A DNA stretch of 64,000 nucleotides from NCBI RefSeq assembly GCF_016591975.1, contig NZ_AP024169.1:3573001-3637000 (forward strand). Direction: 5' to 3'. Numbering within the stretch: position 1 is the stretch's first letter; every line of letters begins with the position of its first letter. Source of the stretch: Anaeromicropila herbilytica. GTDB taxonomy: Bacteria; Bacillota; Clostridia; Lachnospirales; Lachnospiraceae. The notes beneath the pieces were generated by a model. The model was not told the origin of the DNA and made no database searches. It saw only the letters and a program-made list of their open reading frames with translations. Below are positions 36,131 through 45,399 of the stretch, one piece after another. Made by a program: the position numbers and the translations under genes.

Positions 36131-36949
36131 TTGACAAATTTATATACAATCGGTGAAGTCTCCCGTTTCATGAATATATCAACTAAAATATTACGTCATT
36201 ATGATCATCTAGATCTCCTAAAACCTTGCTGTATCTCACCTGATACCAAATACCGTTATTATAGTTATGATCAATTATTTATTATTGACGTGATTCGTTA
36301 TCTAAATAAAACACTATCCATTCCATTGGAAGATATCAAAAATTTACTAGACGAATATAAAAGTTATGATAAATTATTAACATTTTTAGAATCTCATAAG
36401 GAACAACTGGATAAGAAAATCGAAGCTCTCATTTATTCCAAACAATTGACGGATAGCTTAATTTCTGATATCAAGCTTCAGAAAAAACATCCGAAAAAAG
36501 TAGAAATCTATGAGCAATACCTTATGAGTCGTTATCTTTACTACAATGAGCTAAATGTCTCGATCTATGATATTGATAAGTATGTTAACCGAAATATTAA
36601 GGACATCATGAGCCTTAAGAATAGTGAAAATAATACAATGTGTTTATTATTTTCACTGTCAGAATATGAAAAGACAGGGGAATTGATTGTAAAGGGCTTT
36701 GGAATATTTTCTAATAAGAAAATTCCAGAATTACAGTGTAAAAATCTAAGAGAGGGATGCTATATTAATAAATGCTTCCTCTATTCAGAAGAAAATACAA
36801 AAGATTCCTTAACGAATCTGGTTCGATATGCCAATGTGAAAGATATGAAGTTAGATGATACTGCGTTTTTAGTATCTAAGATGGTAGATCTGTCTGCTTT
36901 TTCAAAATATGATTATTATATGGAACTACAGATTATGTATCATTTATAA
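36131..36949 (+). CDS. MerR-family activator (BmrR-like, TTG start)
   Basis: 272 residues from TTG at 36131, with AGGAAGTG about nine bases upstream. The N-terminus is a MerR winged helix (LYTIGEVSRFMNISTKILRHYDHLDLLKP ... YRYYSYDQLFIIDVIRYLNKTLSIPLEDI). A coiled-coil dimer helix (residues ~75-115) and a C-terminal ~150-residue effector-binding domain of GyrI-like size follow. There are no clustered Cys, so metal sensing is unlikely; BmrR relatives bind lipophilic molecules. It is divergent from the redox operon and overlaps its promoter. Confidence 0.85.
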   Translation: MTNLYTIGEVSRFMNISTKILRHYDHLDLLKPCCISPDTKYRYYSYDQLFIIDVIRYLNKTLSIPLEDIKNLLDEYKSYDKLLTFLESHKEQLDKKIEALIYSKQLTDSLISDIKLQKKHPKKVEIYEQYLMSRYLYYNELNVSIYDIDKYVNRNIKDIMSLKNSENNTMCLLFSLSEYEKTGELIVKGFGIFSNKKIPELQCKNLREGCYINKCFLYSEENTKDSLTNLVRYANVKDMKLDDTAFLVSKMVDLSAFSKYDYYMELQIMYHL

Positions 36950-37040
36950 TAGTACTGTCTATGTAATGTTTGATTATTGTTTTAAAAATGTTAATGAAAC
37001 AGAATTTTTTCTTATACCATCGTAACTTTTGATACTGCAA

Positions 37041-37072
37041 AAAGTGGCGGTTCATAGTTGAACCGCCACTTT
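37041..37072. terminator. Bidirectional terminator between MerR gene and GH95 gene
   Basis: A perfect 13-bp stem: AAAGTGGCGGTTC (37041-37053) and GAACCGCCACTTT (37060-37072) with a 6-base loop. T-rich on both exits. Confidence 0.9.
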
Positions 37073-37086
37073 CTCTTTATTATGTT

Positions 37087-39438
37087 CTATTTTCTTACAA
37101 TACTATATTGTTCCCCGTTATGAATCTCAAAGCTTATAATACCATGTTCCAATTCCTTATAAGGTACTACCTCATCATTACATCTTACAATATATTTATT
37201 AATCTCTTTATACTTCACTCTCACTGTCTGGATTGCTTCTTTACCTTGAGCAGTGGAAGTATTGGTATGAATGACAGCCTTGGTAAGTTCTCCATTTTGC
37301 CATTCCATATCAACTTCATAATTTCCTCTTGCACGAACTCCATTCATATATCCATTAGACCATTCTTCTGGAAGTGCTGGAAGAAGATTAATTACTCCGC
37401 CATTACTTTGTAGTAGCATCTCTGTAATACCAGCAGTCGCTCCAAAGTTACCATCAATCTGGAAAGGTGGATGAGCATCGAACATATTTGGATATGTTGA
37501 TTTTGAAAGTATTGTTTGCACATACTTATGCGCATTCTTGGCATCCTGTAATCTTGCCCACATATTAATAATCCATGCACAACTCCATCCAGTATGTCCG
37601 CCACCATGCGATAGTCTTCTCTCAAGCGTCTTTCTTGCAGCGTTAGCTAGTTCTGGCGTGTTATCTAATGTAATCTCTCCTGATGGATGTAATGCAAAAA
37701 GTTGTGAGATATGTCTATGCCCAATCTCAACTTCTTCATAATCATCTGGCCATTCCATAATTGTTCCATTACTACTAATCTTTAACTCTGGAAGACGATT
37801 CTTAATCTGTTCTAATTGAACAATGAAATCTTCATCCACTCCAAGAATCTGTGCTGATTCCATGGTTGCTCCAAATAACTTACGAATAATAGAATTATCC
37901 ATCGTAGGTCCAGCGCAAACCGAAGTCTCATACCCGTCTTCAGTGCGATATACATTCTCTGGTGATAAACTTGGACAAGTAACAAGTCTTCCTTCTTTAT
38001 CTTCTACTAAAAAGTCTACAAAGAATTCGCAAGCCTCTTTAAGAGTTGGATATGCTTTTACTAGGAATTCTTGATCCATTGTATATTCATAATGTTCCCA
38101 AATATGTAGGCATAACCAAGCAGCTCCCATAGGCCAGGAGGTAGCAGAAGGCCAATTTTCCTGTGGTGTTGCATCTCCCCAGATATTCGTATCATGATGA
38201 GCCATAAATCCTCTACATCCATACATCTCCTTAGCTACAATACGACCTTTCTCTTTCATCTTCTCTATTAATCGGAATAATGGTTCATGGCATTCTGAAA
38301 GGTTACATTGCTCAGCTATCCAATAGTTCATCTCTGTATTAATATTAATCGTAAAGCGACTTCCCCAAGGCCCAAACATTAAATTATTCCATATTCCTTG
38401 AAGATTTGCTGGAAGTTCATTCTCTTTTCTACTACTTGAGATTAAAAGATATCTTCCAAACTGATAATATAGGGCAATAAGTGCATTATCCATATCACCT
38501 TCTGATAACCTCATCAATCTTTCATTCGTAGGAAGGAATTCATAAAGTCTATCTTCTCCTAAAGATAGTTCCATTCTCTTAAATAGCTTACTATATTCCT
38601 CGATATGATCTTTCTTAATCGCATCAAAGCCTTTATTAACAGCACTTTGAAGGTATTCTATACATAGTTGTTCAGGACTCACGCTCTTATAATCAGTTGC
38701 AGCTGTAAAGAGAATTACTAGACTTGATGCATTTTCAATTCGTATCTTTCCATTTTCACAAGTAGCATGTCCTTCTTTACCCCAACCATTAAAGTTAGGA
38801 ATAATTTGTAACATACCGCAATAATGCAAGGAAGTCTCATCACCACATTGACCTTTCATTACGATTGATATCGGAAGTTCTCCATTATGCACCTCGTAAT
38901 TTTCTGGTCTATCTAAAGTTGCTTCAAGTTGAATGGATAATCCTTCGTTCGCTGTCATAGACATTGCATATACATTATCGATTGCACTAACAAGACTTTC
39001 GATTCGATAGTTAACTCCACCTACGGTATATCGAACTCTTGATATTGCAGTCTCAAGATCTAATTCTCTACGATAAGTATGAACCGTTTTCTGCTTCCCC
39101 TCACCGTATTGAAAATCTAACTTAATATTTCCTAAGATCTGATATGATCCTTGGTTCGTACCATCATATGCTTCTTTTGTAAGTATATCCGCTTCTTTTA
39201 GATTACCCTCTAAGATTGCTTCTTGAATTTTCTTTACTTGTTCCTTTGATTGTGATTTATCAAGACTATGATCGCCTGTACTCCATACGGTTTCTTCATT
39301 CATCTGAATCGTCTCATGGAAAGGATCTCCATACACCATAGCACCAAGTCTTCCATTACCAAGAGGTAATGCTTCAACCCATGCTGTTGCTGGCTCATTA
39401 TACCAAAGCTTTTGCTTCTTGTTATTATTTAAATTCAT
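37087..39438 (-). CDS. Glycoside hydrolase family 95 (alpha-L-fucosidase/galactosidase)
   Basis: 783 residues from ATG 39438 (MNLNNNKKQKLWYNEPA), preceded by AGGAAAGG. The N-terminal beta-sandwich opens with WVEALPLGNGRLGAMVYGDPFHETIQMNEETVWSG-like residues. The (alpha/alpha)6 barrel shows NLQGIWNN, FTININTEMNYWIAEQCNLSECH, DTNIWGDATPQENWPSATSWPMGAAWLCLHIWEHY and HRHISQLFALHPSGEI. The C-terminal part has the AHPPFQIDGNFGATAGITEMLLQS block. GH95 enzymes cleave Fuc-alpha1,2-Gal or related alpha-L-galactosides by inversion. No signal peptide, so it probably acts in the cytoplasm on imported oligosaccharides. Confidence 0.92.
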   Translation of the reverse strand: MNLNNNKKQKLWYNEPATAWVEALPLGNGRLGAMVYGDPFHETIQMNEETVWSTGDHSLDKSQSKEQVKKIQEAILEGNLKEADILTKEAYDGTNQGSYQILGNIKLDFQYGEGKQKTVHTYRRELDLETAISRVRYTVGGVNYRIESLVSAIDNVYAMSMTANEGLSIQLEATLDRPENYEVHNGELPISIVMKGQCGDETSLHYCGMLQIIPNFNGWGKEGHATCENGKIRIENASSLVILFTAATDYKSVSPEQLCIEYLQSAVNKGFDAIKKDHIEEYSKLFKRMELSLGEDRLYEFLPTNERLMRLSEGDMDNALIALYYQFGRYLLISSSRKENELPANLQGIWNNLMFGPWGSRFTININTEMNYWIAEQCNLSECHEPLFRLIEKMKEKGRIVAKEMYGCRGFMAHHDTNIWGDATPQENWPSATSWPMGAAWLCLHIWEHYEYTMDQEFLVKAYPTLKEACEFFVDFLVEDKEGRLVTCPSLSPENVYRTEDGYETSVCAGPTMDNSIIRKLFGATMESAQILGVDEDFIVQLEQIKNRLPELKISSNGTIMEWPDDYEEVEIGHRHISQLFALHPSGEITLDNTPELANAARKTLERRLSHGGGHTGWSCAWIINMWARLQDAKNAHKYVQTILSKSTYPNMFDAHPPFQIDGNFGATAGITEMLLQSNGGVINLLPALPEEWSNGYMNGVRARGNYEVDMEWQNGELTKAVIHTNTSTAQGKEAIQTVRVKYKEINKYIVRCNDEVVPYKELEHGIISFEIHNGEQYSIVRK

Positions 39439-39640
39439 CACATGTTTCCTTTCCTGATTATATAATTCGCAATTCTTATAATATAGTTCATTCATTTAAC
39501 TATATTATAAATCAGGCATGAGATGTGAACAATCGATTTTTTTAACCTCTATTTGTATTATATTAACCAATTCATAATTCTTACGTTCATTCAATATAAA
39601 TAGCTTCACTCGTCATAGTCATGCTATATTTATATAATAT

Positions 39641-39928
39641 AAGTTGCCTGACAAATGACCTATTTCAAAATCCAGCCTGGCAATTTGCACAAAACAGAAA
39701 AAGCGATTGCGCCTTTGAATATGTATTAGAAGATCTTGTTTTCGGATCATTTCGTGTTATATGCTAGGACAGATCTGTCTGAGCGCAGCGAGTTATCTGT
39801 CCTAGCATATGTTTTCACAAAATGATCCGAGAACTAGATCCTCTTATACATATTCAATGAAGCATGAGTTTTTCTGTTTTGTGCAAATTGCCTAGACTAC
39901 CTCCCATAGGTCATTTATCGCGCAACTT
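39641..39928. repeat. 288-bp imperfect palindrome (giant hairpin)
   Basis: The two halves are complementary almost end to end. AAGTTGC (39641) pairs with GCAACTT (39922-39928). AAATGACCTAT (39653) pairs with ATAGGTCATTT (39906). GGCAATTTGCACAAAACAGA (39679) pairs with TCTGTTTTGTGCAAATTGCC. TTGAATATGTAT (39714) pairs with ATACATATTCAA. ATATGCTAGGACAGAT pairs with ATCTGTCCTAGCATAT, with apex CTGTCTGAGCGCAGCGAGTT. It has no coding potential and lies between the aldehyde dehydrogenase stop and the GH95 start. It could be a MITE-like element or a structured RNA; it may also terminate transcription. Confidence 0.85.
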
Positions 39929-39935
39929 GGCATTT

Positions 39936-41336
39936 CTATCTAAAAAATATTTTAACTAATTTTAATTGTTTCTCGTGAAAGGAAGGATAACTCAATGAAT
40001 TATTCAATCTGGCTGGTTTCTTAAGCACACCTTTTCTATGTGAGAAAGTGAGAAAGCTATCTCTACCATGATATGCACCAATTCCGGAATTACCAACTCC
40101 TCCGAATGGAAGGTATGGATTCGCTACATGTGATATCGTATCATTGATACATAAGTTACCACAGGATATTTCGCTTAGTACTTTTCTTTCATTCCTTTTA
40201 TTCCTTGTGAAAAGATAAAGTGCGAGTGGCTTTGGTAATTCTTTTAGTATAGCTATTGTTTTGTCTAAACTATGGTAGGTCATAATAGGAAGTACTGGTC
40301 CAAATATTTCTTCTTGCATCGTAGCAGCATTCCAAGACGATATTTCTATTAAAGTTGGTTCAATATATCTATCATTTTCGTTGTAATTCCCGCCAAATAC
40401 TATATTCTCCTGATCTTTCTCAATCATTGCCTTGATTCGATTAAAATGCCTTGCATTGATAATTCTTCCGAAGGAATCACTTTTCTCAATATCCTCACCA
40501 AAGAATTGTTGAAGGGCTATCTTCATTTCTTTTACCAATTGATTCTTAACAGATTCCTGTACTAGCACATAATCAGGTGCTACGCATGTTTGTCCTGCAT
40601 TAATTGTTTTGCCCCATATAATACGTCTGGCAGCTTCTTTCATATCTGCACTCTCATCCACAATGACCGGACTCTTGCCACCTAGTTCAAGTGTTACAGG
40701 AACAAGATTGTCAGCAGCTGCTTTCATGACAATTTTCCCAACACCTACACTACCCGTAAAGAAGATATAATCAAATCTTGCATGTATTAGTGATTGGTTC
40801 GTCTCAACAGCGCCTTCTACGCACCTAATATATTGTTTTGGAAAAGTATCTTCTATCATCTCTTTTACCACTCTCGATACATTCGGTGCCAACTCAGATG
40901 TTTTTAATACTGCTGTATTTCCTGCTGCTATTGCACCAACTAATGGCTCTATAAGCAATTGAAAAGGATAGTTGTATGGTCCTATAATCAGAACGCATCC
41001 ATATGGTTCATGCACAATGTAACTCTTTGCTGGCATTAAAAATATTGGAGTGCTTCTTTTTTCCGTACTAGTCCACTTCTTAAGATTTTTTAATGCCAAG
41101 GAAATACTATGATATACAAATCCGATTTCTGTCATATAGGATTCATTTTTATGTTTTCCAAGGTCTTTATAAAGTGCTTTTATGATTTGTTCTTCATATT
41201 TTTTTATTCCACTTTTTAGTTTCTTCAATTGATGTATCCGAAAATTAATATCCAAGGTTATTTGTTTATTAAAGAATTTTTTTTGTCTTTTGATAATAAG
41301 TTCAACATTTTGGGGATTTAACTCTTTTATACTCAT
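39936..41336 (-). CDS. NAD(P)-dependent aldehyde dehydrogenase (class 3/YwdH-like)
   Basis: 466 residues. Active-site Cys is in NAGQTCVAPDYV, general base Glu in VTLELGGKSPVIV, and the cofactor-loop motif is FTGSVGVGK. The C-terminus has EEIFGPVLPIMTYH and PFGGVGNSGIGAYHGRDSF. Short N-terminus and hydrophobic-basic tail (KKPARLNNSLSYPSFHEKQLKLVKIFF) fit the ALDH3/fatty-aldehyde group, which can associate with membranes. Oxidises aldehydes to acids; substrate not predictable. Single-gene unit. Confidence 0.9.
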   Translation of the reverse strand: MSIKELNPQNVELIIKRQKKFFNKQITLDINFRIHQLKKLKSGIKKYEEQIIKALYKDLGKHKNESYMTEIGFVYHSISLALKNLKKWTSTEKRSTPIFLMPAKSYIVHEPYGCVLIIGPYNYPFQLLIEPLVGAIAAGNTAVLKTSELAPNVSRVVKEMIEDTFPKQYIRCVEGAVETNQSLIHARFDYIFFTGSVGVGKIVMKAAADNLVPVTLELGGKSPVIVDESADMKEAARRIIWGKTINAGQTCVAPDYVLVQESVKNQLVKEMKIALQQFFGEDIEKSDSFGRIINARHFNRIKAMIEKDQENIVFGGNYNENDRYIEPTLIEISSWNAATMQEEIFGPVLPIMTYHSLDKTIAILKELPKPLALYLFTRNKRNERKVLSEISCGNLCINDTISHVANPYLPFGGVGNSGIGAYHGRDSFLTFSHRKGVLKKPARLNNSLSYPSFHEKQLKLVKIFFR

Positions 41337-41430
41337 AATATTTTTCTCCTTATATTTGTATTTTTTACTATATTAGGTACCTTTTGCTTCCTGTCACCTT
41401 TATTTTAGTATATTTTATATAATATGGATA

Positions 41431-41484
41431 GTGTGAAATATAAAACGTTTCACACCCCTGATTTATATGTCGCCAGCGGCGACT
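41431..41484. repeat. Dispersed two-hairpin repeat, third copy
   Basis: Perfect arms GTGTGAAA and TTTCACAC (41431-41454) enclose a 9-base loop. CTGATTTAT and the hairpin GTCGCC-AGC-GGCGAC (41469-41483) follow. The order and wording match the copy at 13030-13080. Confidence 0.65.
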
Positions 41485-41568
41485 GATGGGAGCTAGCATA
41501 ATAATTATTATCTCTGAGTATAGATTTCTTGTATCTCATCCAACTCGTGTTCCATTAAAGCTAATCGA

Positions 41569-41605
41569 AAAGAAGGAGATTCTAGCTTAGATTCTCCTTC
41601 TTTCT
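41569..41605. terminator. Terminator after the BIG2 secreted protein gene
   Basis: AGAAGGAGATTCT pairs with AGATTCTCCTTCTT across GCTT, with AAAA on the left and TTTCTT on the right. Works for the minus-strand gene upstream and possibly in both directions. Confidence 0.75.
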
Positions 41606-41719
41606 TAATGATCTATATTATGTATTTTCTAATAAAAATATCCAAACTAACTTATTTTTATTGACCTTTGTAAACCCTATTCTCTATGATATCCTAACTA
41701 GATATTATACAATTGTATA

Positions 41720-42763
41720 TTAATTTTCTTTCACTTCTACATAGCAAAATACCTTGCTACCTCTACACGAAGCGTATATTTTAGCAATACCTGGACGTAT
41801 TCCTTTTACGTTACCTAAGTTATCTACAATAGCAATTAATTTATCAGAGGATTTCCAAGTGATTTTATCGTTCTTACTAGCTCCTTTAACTTTTAATTGA
41901 ATAATTTCATTTACATTTAGTGCTACTTCTTTTTTATCAAATCTTAACATTATCTTTGATTTCTTTTCTTTATTCGAAGGTGTTTTAACATCCTTACGAT
42001 CTATGATATATGGAGATACTTCTGATCCAGATCCTGATGAAATATCATCAGATGTTACACTTAAATATAATGCAGGCCTTACTCCTATTCTTCCGTTTTT
42101 AGGTTGCCTAGTAGTACTTCCCTCTTTTCGTCCTCTCATGATATATACACCTGCATCAAATTTTTCTCTTATCCAATAATCACAGTATTCCGTATCCTTG
42201 ACAACATACTCTGAGTTTTTCACTGCTTCTGGAGTAGGATAAGCATATCCTTGATTAAACAAACTTTTACTTAGATATTGATCCAATTCATTTTGTGATA
42301 ACATAAATACTTTCGTTCTCAAATTATCTAATGTTATTTCGTTAATTAAATTTTTCTCATGGCTTGTAAAATAATGAAGAAATCCTTCTTCACCAACATA
42401 TGCGTTATATTCAACATTCCTTTTATTTGGTACATATTCGCTTAGTTCTGCATAGTCAATTGAATAAGCATCGGAATTCAACCACGTTCTTAGCGTTGAT
42501 TCACTAAACTCACTTGAGCCATATTTATTATTTGGACTTTGAGCACAAAATGCTTTTAAGCATAATATTTTGTCTGAAATTAATAAAATTCCATCGGAAT
42601 TGTTGTCTATAACTCTCCAAGTAATAGGTGTATCAAGATATTTACCAAACTCTATATAATCTCCAATCTTTAGTGATATGTCTGACTCCGCTTGAACATT
42701 AACATTACTAAAACAACTCATTACCATTAGAAAAACTAATAACATAGTAAATACTTTTTTCAT
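41720..42763 (-). CDS. Secreted protein with DUF6273 and BIG2 (Ig-like) domains
   Basis: 347 residues. Signal peptide MKKVFTMLLVFLMVMSCFSNVNVQAE. Residues ~30-235 match the DUF6273 pattern (IGDYIEFGKYLDTPITWRVIDNNSDGILLISDKI ... LRTWLN ... GRIGVRPALYL). Residues ~265-345 are a BIG2 domain (KKEVALNVNEIIQLKVKGASKNDKITWKSSDKLIAIVDNLGNVKGIRPGIAKI). Such proteins are exported and often cell-surface associated; BIG2 suggests adhesion or wall attachment. No LPXTG or lipobox. Function unknown. Confidence 0.82.
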   Translation of the reverse strand: MKKVFTMLLVFLMVMSCFSNVNVQAESDISLKIGDYIEFGKYLDTPITWRVIDNNSDGILLISDKILCLKAFCAQSPNNKYGSSEFSESTLRTWLNSDAYSIDYAELSEYVPNKRNVEYNAYVGEEGFLHYFTSHEKNLINEITLDNLRTKVFMLSQNELDQYLSKSLFNQGYAYPTPEAVKNSEYVVKDTEYCDYWIREKFDAGVYIMRGRKEGSTTRQPKNGRIGVRPALYLSVTSDDISSGSGSEVSPYIIDRKDVKTPSNKEKKSKIMLRFDKKEVALNVNEIIQLKVKGASKNDKITWKSSDKLIAIVDNLGNVKGIRPGIAKIYASCRGSKVFCYVEVKEN

Positions 42764-42935
42764 TATTTCGCTCTGCCTCCATCTTCCCCTAATATAGATT
42801 GATCCAAATTATTGATCCAATTCTATTATATGCATACCACTTTTTGATAATGAATGAGAAGAAATGAATGCCTGGAATCCTTCATATACAAATAGTTTTA
42901 GAGCTTGACTTTTCGAATCCTAGAATTGTTTTTTA

Positions 42936-42980
42936 CAAAAAATGTGGGCTGTGCACCTAATTACTTAGTGTGACAGCCCT
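42936..42980 (-). terminator. Terminator of the hemerythrin-Fnr operon
   Basis: Minus-strand GGGCTGTCACAC pairs with GTGCACAGCCC, followed by a T-run (A-run 42936-42941). It lies about 125 bases after the regulator stop; the rest of 42764-43104 is empty. Confidence 0.75.
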
Positions 42981-43104
42981 TATCTTATATCTTGTCTTAG
43001 CTCTCTATTGACATTATTGTTAATTAACAATAATAACAAGTAGTTATCTATATTATCATAACGCTGAATCATATAATATGTTCAGAAACACTATAATCAC
43101 GAAA

Positions 43105-43848
43105 TTAAGCCTTCCCATATATAAGCAGCAATTCCTCCAGATCTAATATTTCGATTCTATTATGTGCTATCTGTTTTATTAGTCCTGCATCTTCAAACTC
43201 ATAAAACTTTCGGCTAATAGTCTCTGGCGTTGTACCTAGATAGGAAGCTAAATTTTTCTTAGTCATTGGTAATACAAACTCACTTGAATGCTTTGAATCT
43301 TCTAAACATTCTGCTAGATAAAGCGCAATACGAGTATCTACTTTTTCCGTTGCAAACCTTGTTGTTTGCTTTTCTGCTTCACCTAGCCTATTCGAGAATT
43401 CACTTAAGAGCTTTAATGAGATGGAAGGATATTTGATTAATAGTTCTTGTAAATCAGTTCGCTTCATTTTACATATTTCCACTTGTTCCATTGCTTCTGC
43501 ATATGCTTCATGAATACATTCGTTAAAAAGAGCTAATTCGCCTGTAAAGTCACCAATTTGTAAGATTCGAATTAGTTGCTCTTTCCCAGATTCAGATAAT
43601 CGATATATTTTCACTTTTCCTTTACTTACAATATATAAAGAGTCTGAATCATTGCCAGCCCGATATATAACTTCACCTTTTTTATAGGAGACAGTATGCA
43701 TTACTTTCGCAATTTCACACATTTGCTTCTCTTCTAAATGATTAAAGATCGGAACGACTGAAATACACGAGTTATGTTGACACTCACAGTGATTTGTATG
43801 GCTATGACATTGGTCATCCTTCACTTTTTCATCCATTCTAGCTCTCAT
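43105..43848 (-). CDS. Fnr-like Crp-family regulator with Cys/His-rich N-terminus
   Basis: 247 residues. Residues 14-28 hold four Cys and four His (CHSHTNHCECQHNSC), comparable in position to the Fe-S Cys set of FNR though spaced differently. The cyclic-nucleotide-type beta-roll follows (KKGEVIYRAGNDSDSLYIVSKGKVKIY). The dimer helix and a winged helix whose recognition segment TTPETISRKF contains the E-x2-SR residues that read TTGAT half-sites in FNR complete it. AGGAGGTGACAG precedes the ATG. It lies 24 bases after hemerythrin, in the same operon. Probably an oxygen/NO sensor; cluster binding is inferred. Confidence 0.85.
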   Translation of the reverse strand: MRARMDEKVKDDQCHSHTNHCECQHNSCISVVPIFNHLEEKQMCEIAKVMHTVSYKKGEVIYRAGNDSDSLYIVSKGKVKIYRLSESGKEQLIRILQIGDFTGELALFNECIHEAYAEAMEQVEICKMKRTDLQELLIKYPSISLKLLSEFSNRLGEAEKQTTRFATEKVDTRIALYLAECLEDSKHSSEFVLPMTKKNLASYLGTTPETISRKFYEFEDAGLIKQIAHNRIEILDLEELLLIYGKA

Positions 43849-43872
43849 CTGTCACCTCCTGCGACGTATAAC

Positions 43873-44295
43873 TTATAAGCTTTTATCCTTAATTAATTGA
43901 TATAGCCCATGATCTTCTTTTGATAACCTTAATTTTAAAGCTTTCAAAATTTTAGTTGTATCATTTACAAAAGAGTCTAGGTCTTTAAGAATTTTACTTG
44001 CTACATTATAGTTACTTTTATACTCATTATATTCATTTGCTAAATCACCCATTTCATCCATATACTCTTTTGCTAATGTCTGTATTTGTTTATCATTGTT
44101 ATTAAGTAGTGATGGATAAAGGAATTTATCTTCTTCTAATAAATGCATCTTTAAATGACCACTTAATCTACTGATATGCAATGCTACCTCTGATGCATTG
44201 ATTAAGGAACTGTCTTTTTTTACTTCCTTCTCTATAATGCTAACTTCTTCTGTTATTACACCATGTTGTCTATCAAAATTATCTAATACTATCAT
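43873..44295 (-). CDS. Hemerythrin-like di-iron protein
   Basis: 140 residues of four-helix HHE type: His in RQHGVITEEV, the HLKMHLLEEDKFLYPSL segment with two His and the bridging Glu, and a C-terminal EDHGLYQLI with a further His. Such proteins bind O2 or NO at a non-haem di-iron centre. First gene of the operon with the Fnr-like regulator; a consensus FNR box lies 137 bases upstream. Confidence 0.85.
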   Translation of the reverse strand: MIVLDNFDRQHGVITEEVSIIEKEVKKDSSLINASEVALHISRLSGHLKMHLLEEDKFLYPSLLNNNDKQIQTLAKEYMDEMGDLANEYNEYKSNYNVASKILKDLDSFVNDTTKILKALKLRLSKEDHGLYQLIKDKSL

Positions 44296-44403
44296 ATTTA
44301 CCGTGCCTCCGTTATTTATACATTATTATAAACATTTGTTGCTTTAAGATATGTTGCTATAGCTACTTATTTTAAAATTTTAATAGCATTTGTTTATGTC
44401 ATT

Positions 44404-44445
44404 ATTCTAATCGATTTACCAGAACATAACCTTGATGATAATCAA
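44404..44445 (-). promoter_or_regulatory. FNR-type class II promoter of the hemerythrin-regulator operon
   Basis: The palindrome TTGATGATAATCAA (44432-44445) matches the FNR consensus TTGAT-N4-ATCAA exactly. Minus-strand TAGAAT (44404-44409) is a -10 box placed so that transcription would start near 44397, 41.5 bases from the dyad centre. This is the classic activating geometry. No good -35 box is present, as expected for an activator-dependent promoter. The rest of 44296-44544 has no gene. Confidence 0.75.
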
Positions 44446-44544
44446 GTTTTTATTAATTACTGAAATTGAGAAAAATATTATAACGTACTTCGGTAATGAT
44501 AATAGAAATGTTAATCTTTAGAACAATACTTCCATAACATTCAC

Positions 44545-44583
44545 AAAAAGAAGTGGCTGAATATGATTTCATCCACTTCTTTC
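44545..44583 (-). terminator. Terminator of the RIC gene
   Basis: Minus-strand AAAGAAGTGG pairs with CCACTTCTTT around a 15-base loop, followed by TTTG-like T-rich sequence. Confidence 0.7.
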
Positions 44584-44647
44584 TTATTTTATATGGTTAT
44601 TTGATGATAGATATTAGAATGATTCAACCTTGGATTGTTCTTTTTTA

Positions 44648-45352
44648 TTACTGAACTAACTCCTCTACTTTTACAAATAGTACAGCACTTTCATAATAGA
44701 TATGCATAAAGATATCTTCCACAAGCTTCTTTAACTTCTCATAGGTTCCAACATATGTTGGACAAGCATCCTTCGGTGCAGTAAAATCTCTTGTAACTTG
44801 TTGCAATTCTTTTATGATATCGCCTGCTGCCTCATGTTCATTCTCTAATTCTTTTATATAGGAGAACGCCTTATCTGAATCCTTAACACCTTGCATAATT
44901 TGAATCATGACAGGGAATACAATCTTCTCTTCCTTAATGAAATGTTCTTCTAGTTCTTTTTTCAGATCCGCGAACAGACGGTGTACCTTAAGTAATTCAT
45001 CACCATGATGGTCAAAATGTACGATAAGAATTTTATTGATTAACTTATCTAGTTCTGACAATAGCACTCTCTCATCATAATGATGTGTATCTTCTATCAC
45101 TTGAATTAATTGGTCAATTGGTAGAGCATATCTGGATTCATCAATTTTACTACCGTTTTTGGCATCATATTCCGCAATCTTTTCATTTAGCATACTGACA
45201 AATGAATCTACATCAATACCATTTTCACGAAGTGCATCTTCTAATAAGTTTTTTCCTCCGCAACAATAATCAATACGTTCTTTGTTAAATATTTCAATTG
45301 ATCCTGGAAATGTTTTTACTACATCTACCAATTTCATATTCTTTGTAATCAT
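44648..45352 (-). CDS. ric: RIC-family iron-sulfur cluster repair di-iron protein (ScdA/YtfE)
   Basis: 234 residues from ATG 45352 (AGGAGG eight bases before). The N-terminal DUF542/ScdA domain has VDVVKTFPGSIEIFNKERIDYCCGGKNLLEDAL with the Cys-Cys pair. The C-terminal hemerythrin-type domain has DTHHYDERVLLSELDKL, VHFDHHGDELLKVHRLF, EEHFIKEEKIVFPVM and ENEHEAAGDII, supplying His/Glu ligands for two irons. Known role: repairs Fe-S clusters damaged by NO or oxidants. Upstream FNR-type promoter links it to the neighbouring regulator. Confidence 0.93.
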   Translation of the reverse strand: MITKNMKLVDVVKTFPGSIEIFNKERIDYCCGGKNLLEDALRENGIDVDSFVSMLNEKIAEYDAKNGSKIDESRYALPIDQLIQVIEDTHHYDERVLLSELDKLINKILIVHFDHHGDELLKVHRLFADLKKELEEHFIKEEKIVFPVMIQIMQGVKDSDKAFSYIKELENEHEAAGDIIKELQQVTRDFTAPKDACPTYVGTYEKLKKLVEDIFMHIYYESAVLFVKVEELVQ

Positions 45353-45399
45353 ATTCAATTCCTCCTAGTTTATTAATAACTTGTTCTTTTGATAAATAA

